A DNA stretch of 6,612 bases, from positions 1 to 6,612 of the forward strand of contig CALDSP010000050.1 in assembly GCA_937924465.1 (NCBI GenBank), given 5' to 3'. The stretch is from an uncultured Leptospiraceae bacterium. GTDB taxonomy: Bacteria; Spirochaetota; Leptospiria; Leptospirales; Leptospiraceae. Made by a program: the position numbers and the translations under genes. Numbering within the stretch: the first letter of the stretch is position 1; each line of letters starts with the position of its first letter. Under the pieces are notes generated by a model. That model had not been told where the DNA came from and did no database searches. It saw nothing but the letters and a program-made list of their open reading frames with translations. Shown here piece after piece: positions 1-4,949 of the stretch.

Positions 1-549
1 CGATAGCATCTTATCCCAAATATCCATTTCTTTTTTAGAGAAAGTCTGTGTTTTCAATAATTTATTTCTATGTTTTAGGATTTTATTATAATCTAAAAGA
101 GTCTCTAAATAAATGGATTTCACAGAGCAAAGAAAAGAGTCTAAAAATTTTCTTCTTTCATTCGGTGACTCTAAAATTTTTAAATCACTTGGTAAAAAGA
201 CAATATTTTTTAGTTTACCTATAAAATCAGTTTTTTTGAGGATCTCCTTTCCATTGATTTTTAATTTTTTCTTTTTTTCTTTTTCATGAGAATAACCAAT
301 TTCTAAAGTTTTTTGAATTTCATTCTTGAAACTTAATTTTAAATAATAGTAGTTTTCTTGCCATTTTACAATTTCAGTCTCCGAATTATCTCTAAAACTT
401 TTTAAATAAGAAAACAAATAAATACCTTCTAATATATTTGTTTTTCCTTCTCCATTCTCTCCAATGAAGATATTAATTTTTTTTTCAAATTCTAAATTGA
501 GTTTAGAGTAATTTCTGAAATTTTCAAACAAGATAGACTCAATAAACAT
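1..549 (-). CDS. recF: RecF, DNA repair and replication ATPase (5' part only, runs off window)
   Basis: This is the N-terminal 183 residues of RecF, an SMC-like ATPase that binds gapped DNA and helps RecO and RecR load RecA at single-strand gaps. The reading frame is open from the ATG at 549 to the window edge with no stop. Visible features are the opening MFIESILFENFRNY, which matches the family's start (NFRNY at residues 10-14), a Walker A motif GENGEGKT at residues 30-37, the KSFR element at about 50-53, and PSDLKILESPNERRKFLD at about 120-137, a RecF hallmark region. The ABC signature and Walker B lie in the missing part. The start overlaps the dnaN stop by one base (TGATG), and no Shine-Dalgarno sequence is visible before it, so translation is probably coupled to dnaN. 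The region from about residue 88 to 106 is very lysine-rich, as expected for an AT-rich genome. Identification is firm; the gene is truncated only by the window. Confidence 0.95.
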   Translation of the reverse strand, partial: MFIESILFENFRNYSKLNLEFEKKINIFIGENGEGKTNILEGIYLFSYLKSFRDNSETEIVKWQENYYYLKLSFKNEIQKTLEIGYSHEKEKKKKLKINGKEILKKTDFIGKLKNIVFLPSDLKILESPNERRKFLDSFLCSVKSIYLETLLDYNKILKHRNKLLKTQTFSKKEMDIWDKMLS

Positions 550-1670
550 CAAATTTTCATTGGCATAATTACAGAAACAAATTGACCATCCTCTAAATCA
601 TAAAACAAGACAGGAGAATTTGGATTATTAAAACGGATTTCTATTTCAGGTGATTCAATGACTTTAGTCAAATCAACAAGATAATCTCCTTTGAAAGCTA
701 TAACTGCCTCATCTCCACTGTAATCAATATTTAAATTGATACTGGCTTCCGTTGTTCCCGGATTAGAAGAACTAATATTTAATTTATCTTTTAGGAAAGT
801 AAGTCTTATTTGATGAGAAGGCTCTTCTGCCACAATTAGCGCCTGACGTAAAGCTATACTAAATTGTTCTTTATTTACTCTTACTGAATTTTTTGAACTT
901 TTAGGAATAACAGCTTCATAGTCAGGATAATTGCCTTCTATAAGTTTACATAATAATTCAGAAACTCCATCGGAAACATAAAGCTGATCTTGGATATGAC
1001 GTATATTTACAGTTTCAGAATTTTCTAATATTCTTAAAATTTCACGAACTGCTTTATGCGGAATAATAATTCCATTTTGAAAAGGAAAGGGATTTTCGAA
1101 CTTTCTGTGAATTTTAGCAAGTCTCCTTCCATCTGTAGAAACCATAGTTAAATTTTCTTTTGTGCAAGAAAAAAATAATCCATTAAAAACATAACGAGTA
1201 TCTTCTACTGCTACAGCATGAAAAGTTTTTTTAATCATTTGAGAAATTAAAGTAGATGGAAACTTCTGTTTTTCTAAATCTTCTATCTTTGGTATAATCT
1301 TTTGCTTTTCTTCTTCATAACCATTTATAACCATTCTAAAATCTACTTTCTCTTGAGCATCGGTAATGATAGTTCTAAAATTTTCCTCTTCATCTTGTTT
1401 AAACTCAATAGAAGTTTCAGGGAAATTAATAGACTTTACAATATTTCCAAGTTGTTTGGCTGGAATACTGCCATATCCTTCGGAAAGAACTTGCGCTGAA
1501 AGAGAAGTTTTTATAGAAATTTCAAGATCAGTAGAAGAAAGAAAAATTTGGTTTTCTCCGGTTTCAATGAAAATATTAGATAGAGAAGATTTTACCTCTC
1601 TAGTTGGAACTATACTTTCTACCATGGAAATTGCTTTTTGAAAATCGTTAGTTTTTACATTAAATTTCAT
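549..1670 (-). CDS. dnaN: DNA polymerase III beta subunit (sliding clamp)
   Basis: The protein is the beta sliding clamp, a ring-shaped homodimer that encircles DNA and tethers the replicative polymerase and many repair proteins. The 373 residues are the usual length and fit three clamp domains at about 1-125, 130-253 and 254-373. Recognisable family motifs are LSNIFIE near residue 30, EDTRYVFNGLFF at 156-167, STDGRRLAKIH at 178-188, EGNYPDYEAVIP at 245-256 and the C-terminal MPMKI, equivalent to the MPMRL tail of the E. coli clamp. The ATG at 1670 is preceded by a good AGGAG at 9 bases, so the start is secure. recF follows with a one-base overlap, giving the usual dnaN-recF order. dnaA, often immediately upstream, is absent: a 320-bp structured gap and an OmpA-like gene on the same strand lie there instead. 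There is no sign of damage or unusual composition. Confidence 0.97.
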   Translation of the reverse strand: MKFNVKTNDFQKAISMVESIVPTREVKSSLSNIFIETGENQIFLSSTDLEISIKTSLSAQVLSEGYGSIPAKQLGNIVKSINFPETSIEFKQDEEENFRTIITDAQEKVDFRMVINGYEEEKQKIIPKIEDLEKQKFPSTLISQMIKKTFHAVAVEDTRYVFNGLFFSCTKENLTMVSTDGRRLAKIHRKFENPFPFQNGIIIPHKAVREILRILENSETVNIRHIQDQLYVSDGVSELLCKLIEGNYPDYEAVIPKSSKNSVRVNKEQFSIALRQALIVAEEPSHQIRLTFLKDKLNISSSNPGTTEASINLNIDYSGDEAVIAFKGDYLVDLTKVIESPEIEIRFNNPNSPVLFYDLEDGQFVSVIMPMKI

Positions 1671-1679
1671 TGTTCTTTT

Positions 1680-1684
1680 CTCCT
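1680..1684 (-). promoter_or_regulatory. Ribosome binding site of dnaN
   Basis: AGGAG on the minus strand, with 9 bases between it and the ATG at 1670. It is the strongest Shine-Dalgarno match in the window and fixes the dnaN start. Confidence 0.8.
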
Positions 1685-1701
1685 AAATTGTGTGTTTTTA
1701 T

Positions 1702-1730
1702 TTTATTATTGTTCTTATTAAGGTTGTAAA
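1702..1730 (-). promoter_or_regulatory. Putative proximal dnaN promoter
   Basis: On the minus strand TTTACA (1730-1725, 5 of 6 to the sigma-70 -35 consensus) is followed after 17 bases by AATAAA (1707-1702, 4 of 6 to the -10). It would start transcription near 1695 and leave a leader of about 25 bases that contains the AGGAG. The -35 lies inside one arm of the 11-bp inverted repeat (1725-1735), so a protein binding that repeat would block this promoter. Such matches are easy to find in AT-rich DNA, hence the low confidence. Confidence 0.35.
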
Positions 1731-1735
1731 TAAGT
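1725..1735 (+). repeat. Left arm of 11-bp inverted repeat
   Basis: TGTAAATAAGT is the exact reverse complement of ACTTATTTACA at 1907-1917, 171 bases away. The nine-base core, read on the minus strand, is TTATTTACA, which is 7 of 9 to a DnaA box. It overlaps the -35 of the proximal dnaN promoter candidate. Confidence 0.45.
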
Positions 1736-1774
1736 AAATATCCCCTCAAGAACCTTATTTTTTCTGTGTAGAAA

Positions 1775-1785
1775 TATGTCACATT
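1775..1785 (+). repeat. TATGTCWYATT motif, copy 1
   Basis: TATGTCACATT. It shares 9 invariant positions with the two other copies at 1839-1849 (inverted) and 1859-1869. It lies 53 bases from copy 2 and between the two predicted dnaN promoters. It may be a protein binding site. Confidence 0.5.
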
Positions 1786-1838
1786 ATTTTGAAAATAACT
1801 CTTTCTTTTTTTCGTTTAAATTTCTTTCTTTGAAATGC

Positions 1839-1869
1839 AATATGACATAGTCATTTATTATGTCTTATT
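1839..1869. repeat. Dyad made of TATGTCWYATT copies 2 and 3
   Basis: AATATGACATA (1839-1849) and TATGTCTTATT (1859-1869) are inverted copies separated by 9 bases. Ten of eleven positions can pair; the exception is T1843 with T1865. Inside it lies a smaller perfect palindrome, ATGAC-ATA-GTCAT (1842-1854). The two half-sites are arranged as expected for a dimeric DNA-binding protein, and as RNA the dyad could form a hairpin in a long dnaN leader. No T-run follows it on the minus strand, so a terminator is unlikely. Confidence 0.5.
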
Positions 1870-1878
1870 AACAAATAA

Positions 1879-1907
1879 TTTATAAGTTTTTTTATAGTTT
1901 TTTACAA
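1879..1907 (-). promoter_or_regulatory. Putative distal dnaN promoter
   Basis: On the minus strand TTGTAA (1907-1902, 4 of 6) is separated by exactly 17 bases from TATAAA (1884-1879, 5 of 6). Transcription would begin near 1872 and produce a leader of about 200 bases crossing all three TATGTCWYATT motifs. Its -35 touches the second arm of the 11-bp inverted repeat (1907-1917). The match is by eye and the region is AT-rich, so chance is a real alternative. Confidence 0.35.
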
Positions 1908-1917
1908 CTTATTTACA
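1907..1917 (+). repeat. Right arm of 11-bp inverted repeat
   Basis: ACTTATTTACA is the exact partner of 1725-1735. A second TTTACA lies just before it (1901-1906), so the site reads as two closely spaced TTTACA units. It abuts the -35 of the distal dnaN promoter candidate. Confidence 0.45.
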
Positions 1918-1990
1918 GAAAAAATTATTTTAAAATTTGTCAATATCCATAAAAATAAAGTTCTAAAATCAATTTCAATACTAAAAAAAA

Positions 1991-2962
1991 CTATTCTACA
2001 ATTTGAAATTCTATTCGTCGGTTTTTCGAACGATTTTCTTCTGTATCGTTTGGTAAAATTGGTTCTTGGAAACCTTTTCCTTCAGTAAGAATTCTTTCTG
2101 GAGATATGTTTTCGGAAACCAATAACTTTTTTGCAAATTCAGCTCTTTGTATAGAAATTTTTTTATTGAAGTTTTCTGTACCTATATCGCAGGAATGCCC
2201 AATAATTTTTATTTTTAAATTAGATTCTGTTTGTAAGAGTTCAGCAATTTTTTTGATGGTATTCAAAGAATCTTCTGTTAACTTAAAACTTCCTTTATGA
2301 AATTCAAGTTTAGTTTTTTCTAAGTCTTCCTTTGTGAAAGTAATTTTTTTTGTATTTTTTTCTGTTACTGAAATAGGCTCTTGTTTTTCTTTTGGTTCAA
2401 CTTGCTTGGATATTTCTTTTTTCTTTGAGCATTCTGGTTGCCAAAGTAATAAAAGTATAACCAAAATGATAACAACACCTAAGATGAAAATTAAAAGGAA
2501 ATTTGCCTTTGGTTTTTCTTTTGAAAGGTCTTCGTTTATAAGATTTGTATCAATTTTAGGAATAGTAGGAGGAGGAATAATTTTTTCTGTCCCCTCAATT
2601 TCTTCTATAAGAGGAATTACTTCTTCTTTGCTGTTTTGATTCAAGTTTTCTTCCTGTGGTGCTTCTTTTGTGGATGTTTTTTGCTTTTTTGAAGATGATT
2701 TTGATTTACTTGCAGCCCACTTTCTAATTTCTGTTCTAAACCATTTATCTGCTGACTCTGTGAACTTATAGTTTTTCCTAATGTAGGAAATGGTAGATTT
2801 TTCTATATCTGTATACGAGTTAGAATCTTTGACAGCCTCCAAAAGAGTTTTGGCATCTTCTAAAGAAATTCTTCCATCTCCCTTTTTATTAGTGAAGTTT
2901 TCAACAAGGTCTAAAAGTTTCTTATCGTAGTTTTTTCCTTTAATTTTCTTGTAATAGGTCAT
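1991..2962 (-). CDS. OmpA-family protein with cytoplasmic N-terminal domain and single membrane anchor
   Basis: This 323-residue envelope protein is likely to tie the inner membrane to peptidoglycan; its exact role is unknown. There is no signal peptide. Residues 1-85 form a compact charged domain containing GDGRISLEDAKTLLEAVKD and a closing WFRTEIRKWAA. Residues 86-152 are a low-complexity lysine, glutamate and proline linker. Residues 154-174 are one strongly hydrophobic membrane segment, followed by a second charged linker. Residues 207-323 are an OmpA C-terminal peptidoglycan-binding domain with IIGHSCDIG, ISIQRAEFAKKLL, ILTEGKGFQEPI and the closing NRRIEFQI. This implies N-terminus in the cytoplasm and C-terminus in the periplasm, as in MotB, but MotB features are not seen. 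R273 matches the conserved peptidoglycan-contacting Arg, whereas the usual Asp of GHTD is Cys258 here, with Asp259 beside it. The ATG at 2962 has AAGGA 11 bases upstream. The gene is divergent from the S41 protease gene. The OmpA domain is firm; the function of the N-terminal domain is not known. Confidence 0.85.
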   Translation of the reverse strand: MTYYKKIKGKNYDKKLLDLVENFTNKKGDGRISLEDAKTLLEAVKDSNSYTDIEKSTISYIRKNYKFTESADKWFRTEIRKWAASKSKSSSKKQKTSTKEAPQEENLNQNSKEEVIPLIEEIEGTEKIIPPPTIPKIDTNLINEDLSKEKPKANFLLIFILGVVIILVILLLLWQPECSKKKEISKQVEPKEKQEPISVTEKNTKKITFTKEDLEKTKLEFHKGSFKLTEDSLNTIKKIAELLQTESNLKIKIIGHSCDIGTENFNKKISIQRAEFAKKLLVSENISPERILTEGKGFQEPILPNDTEENRSKNRRIEFQIVE

Positions 2963-2973
2963 ATAAGTAATTT

Positions 2974-2978
2974 TCCTT
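2974..2978 (-). promoter_or_regulatory. Ribosome binding site of the OmpA-like gene
   Basis: AAGGA on the minus strand with 11 bases to the ATG at 2962. The spacing is slightly long but acceptable, and no better start lies near. Confidence 0.6.
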
Positions 2979-3034
2979 AAGTCCAGTTCTTTTCAATCTT
3001 TTATTCAAGTTTCTTGTTTTTCAATTCGTTTTTA

Positions 3035-3063
3035 TTGACAATCCAAGGTTTAAAAGAAAAAAT
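3035..3063 (+). promoter_or_regulatory. Putative promoter of the S41 protease-nadB operon
   Basis: A perfect TTGACA (3035-3040) is followed after 17 bases by AAAAAT (3058-3063, 4 of 6 to the -10, with the important second A and final T kept). Transcription would start near 3070, about 25 bases before the TTG start codon. The -10 is weak, so the call is tentative. Confidence 0.35.
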
Positions 3064-3066
3064 GAG

Positions 3067-3093
3067 ATTATAAATTTATTTTGAGAGTGTGAA
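3067..3093 (-). promoter_or_regulatory. Putative promoter of the OmpA-like gene
   Basis: On the minus strand a perfect TATAAT (3072-3067) lies 15 bases after TTCACA (3093-3088, 5 of 6 to the -35). The spacer is two bases short of ideal. The start would be near 3060, giving a leader of about 98 bases. The element covers the ribosome site of the divergent protease gene. Confidence 0.35.
3083..3087 (+). promoter_or_regulatory. Ribosome binding site deciding a TTG start
   Basis: GAGAG with 8 bases to the TTG at 3096. A GTG at 3087-3089 is in frame but is followed at once by TGA (3090-3092), so translation must begin after 3092. TTG at 3096 is the first candidate, and the next in-frame ATG is about 70 codons later, after the signal peptide. 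Confidence 0.55.
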
Positions 3094-3095
3094 CT

Positions 3096-4949
3096 TTGAG
3101 AAAAGCATCTTACATTATTTTAATTCTATCCCTAGTTTGTGCTGGATTTCTTCATTGCGAACCAAATGAAAAGAAAAAACCAAAAAAGCAGAGTAACTTT
3201 ACCTCTAGAGATTTTGAAAGTGTAATTTCGGCGGTGAACGAACATTATATTGACCAAAACATTGATTATAACAGAGGTTATGCCGACGCAGCGGTTTTTG
3301 CTATGATGAGTTTACCTCATTCTTTATATCTTTTTCCTGAAGATTATTTTAATGAAAGAGAAAATTATGAGGAAAAAGATGAGCTTATGCCTGGAACAAC
3401 ATTTAAACTAGATCCAAATGATAAATTCTTAGTTTTTGATCCTGATTACAAAAAAGTAGAGGAAATGAGAAAAGCTAAACTTAAAAAGGAAGAGAATAAA
3501 AAACTTTCCAATGATGAAATAAAAAAGTTAGTAGAAAGAGAGCAGTTACGAAAGAGCATACTTGCTTCACGTTGGGAGCAAGTTAAATTTTCCAAGAAAG
3601 ATTTTGACAGAGTTATGACATTTATACAAACCAATTTAAATCAATACATTACTCCTCCAATAAAAGAAACTCTGGCAGAAGATGATTCAGAAGATGGAGA
3701 ATCAAAAGAGCCTTTTTCAATGAAAGATGTTTGGCTTGCGGCTGCAAATGGATTTCTAAATTCCTTAGATCCTCATTCTAGTGTATTTCTAAAAGAGAAA
3801 TGGGATGAATCTATTGCAAAAATTCAGGATTCTAGTTTTGAAGGAATTGGAGCTATGTTAAGTGGGGGTGGAACAAAAGAGGTTGTAGTAGAAAATCCCA
3901 TTGAAGACATGCCAGCTGTGAAAGCAGGAATTCGAGCAGGAGATGTTATTTTAGCTGTAGATGGTAAATCTATTAAAGGTCTTACTTTAGATAAGGTAGT
4001 GAGAAGAATTAAAGGACCAAAAGGAACTAAAGTTACTTTACTAATTAAACGAAAAGGTTTAGCTAAACCTATTGAAGTTTCTGTCGTTCGCGATAGAATT
4101 GAAATTAAAAATGTTCAATCTCGTTTAATTAAAGACAATGAACACATTGGATATATTAAACTTACAGGTTTTGTGAAGTCCGATGAAAATCCCACTGAAT
4201 CCTCTGATTATCAAATTAAAGAACATTTTCATAAATTAGAGTCAGAGGCAAAAAAGAAGGGCATAAAGTTAAAAGCTCTTATATTAGATTTACGTAACAA
4301 CGCAGGTGGGTATTTAGATTTAGCAATAGAAATTAGTGATATGTTTATCACAAAGGGCGTAATTGTAAGTATTCGTAAACCAAAAAAGGAAAGAATAGGT
4401 TCTAAGAAGTCGGAGATTACAAAAGAAGAAATTTCCGCAAGCAAACCTGACTTAACCGATTTACCTTTAGCGATTTTAATCAATGCAAAATCTGCTTCTG
4501 CTAGTGAGATTGTTGCAAGTGCCATAAAAGATCATGGAAGAGGAATTCTTTTAGGAGAAAGAACATTTGGAAAAGCAACTGTTCAAAAACTTTTTTTCTT
4601 GCCCGGAAATCCCGATTATCAACTGAAACTTACTCAATCTCGTTATTATTCCCCTTCCGATAGAACTATTCAAGTAGTAGGAGTGGAACCTGATATTGAA
4701 ATTTCTGCCGAAGAAGATGGAAGTTTTCCCTTTCAATATAGAGAAGAAAACATGTGGAACCATTTACCTAAAATTCCAAATGATTCTAAACCAAAACAAC
4801 ACTTTGAAATAGAGAAATTAAAAAATTGGGTAGCTATAAATGGAAAAGCAGAGAAAACTTTAGAACAAATCAAAAACGGTCCAATTAAACCGGACTATCA
4901 ATTGATTCGTTCTATTGACTATGTAAATGCTCTCATAAATTACAAATGA
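3096..4949 (+). CDS. Carboxyl-terminal processing protease, peptidase family S41, probable lipoprotein
   Basis: This is a periplasmic serine protease of the CtpA/Prc type, which trims or degrades envelope proteins from their C-terminus. The 617 residues are long for CtpA (commonly 400-480). Residues 1-20 form a signal peptide (RK, then a hydrophobic run) before Cys21, with FLH-C as a relaxed spirochaete-style lipobox. Residues 30-240 are an N-terminal helical region with a highly charged, possibly coiled-coil stretch at 118-153. A PDZ domain spans about 246-330 (FEGIGAMLSGGG, AGIRAGDVILAVDGKSI). The S41 core follows, with IGYIKLTGF, LILDLRNNAGGYL, SASASEIVASA and GERTFGKATVQ. Ser468 is the predicted nucleophile and Lys493 the general base; they are 25 residues apart, as in characterised Ctp enzymes, and Gln497 is also kept. 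The catalytic site thus looks intact. A TTG start is used, because an in-frame stop precedes it and the signal peptide requires it. The stop overlaps nadB by four bases. The protein substrate is unknown. Confidence 0.93.
   Translation: MRKASYIILILSLVCAGFLHCEPNEKKKPKKQSNFTSRDFESVISAVNEHYIDQNIDYNRGYADAAVFAMMSLPHSLYLFPEDYFNERENYEEKDELMPGTTFKLDPNDKFLVFDPDYKKVEEMRKAKLKKEENKKLSNDEIKKLVEREQLRKSILASRWEQVKFSKKDFDRVMTFIQTNLNQYITPPIKETLAEDDSEDGESKEPFSMKDVWLAAANGFLNSLDPHSSVFLKEKWDESIAKIQDSSFEGIGAMLSGGGTKEVVVENPIEDMPAVKAGIRAGDVILAVDGKSIKGLTLDKVVRRIKGPKGTKVTLLIKRKGLAKPIEVSVVRDRIEIKNVQSRLIKDNEHIGYIKLTGFVKSDENPTESSDYQIKEHFHKLESEAKKKGIKLKALILDLRNNAGGYLDLAIEISDMFITKGVIVSIRKPKKERIGSKKSEITKEEISASKPDLTDLPLAILINAKSASASEIVASAIKDHGRGILLGERTFGKATVQKLFFLPGNPDYQLKLTQSRYYSPSDRTIQVVGVEPDIEISAEEDGSFPFQYREENMWNHLPKIPNDSKPKQHFEIEKLKNWVAINGKAEKTLEQIKNGPIKPDYQLIRSIDYVNALINYK

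Larger units (their letters stand above)
1671..1990. other. AT-rich non-coding region upstream of dnaN; candidate control or origin-like region
   Basis: These 320 bases contain no convincing gene on either strand. They hold the dnaN ribosome site, two possible dnaN promoters, three copies of an 11-bp motif, and an 11-bp perfect inverted repeat. There are also several sequences that match the DnaA box TTATCCACA at 7 of 9 positions: TTATTTACA at 1909-1917 and, inverted, at 1725-1733; TTATTAACA at 1865-1873; and ATATCCATA at 1943-1951. No perfect DnaA box is present. A T8 run on the minus strand (1990-1983) directly follows the stop of the upstream OmpA-like gene but lacks a convincing GC-rich stem. 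Position next to dnaN, high AT content and clustered repeats are what an origin or a DnaA-regulated promoter would show, but this is inference. Confidence 0.5.
2963..3095. promoter_or_regulatory. Divergent intergenic region between the OmpA-like and S41 protease genes
   Basis: These 133 bases separate two divergently transcribed genes and must contain both promoters. The best matches on the two strands overlap so that each predicted transcript begins inside or just beyond the opposing promoter. No strong palindrome or repeat that would suggest a shared regulator was seen. Confidence 0.6.

Noticed and set aside
11..19. TTATCCCAA near the left edge as a DnaA box
   Set aside because: Only 7 of 9 and inside the recF coding sequence, with no neighbouring boxes.
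1302..1641. Plus-strand open frames of 65 and 91 codons inside the dnaN region
   Set aside because: They lie antisense to the well-supported dnaN frame, lack ribosome sites and show no recognisable protein features.
1719..1757. Hairpin TAAGGTT / AACCTTA followed by a T-run on the plus strand, terminator-like
   Set aside because: No plus-strand gene ends before it, and read on the minus strand the T-run is on the wrong side. The loop is 25 bases, too long for an intrinsic terminator.
1983..1993. T8 run on the minus strand directly after the OmpA-like stop codon, possible terminator
   Set aside because: The sequence before it forms only a weak A/T stem with a tiny loop; a T-run alone is not enough in such AT-rich DNA.
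2420..2440. Cys178 just after the membrane segment of the OmpA-like protein as a lipobox
   Set aside because: The hydrophobic segment is internal at residues 154-174 and Cys178 is preceded by Gln-Pro-Glu, so signal peptidase II processing is unlikely.
2106..2639. Plus-strand open frames of 64 and 101 codons opposite the OmpA-like gene
   Set aside because: Phenylalanine and serine-rich translations are what the antisense of lysine-rich AT-rich coding DNA gives; no start signals.
3446..4763. Three minus-strand open frames of 62, 98 and 70 codons opposite the protease gene
   Set aside because: Shadows of the S41 frame; the sense frame has intact catalytic motifs and a full domain order.
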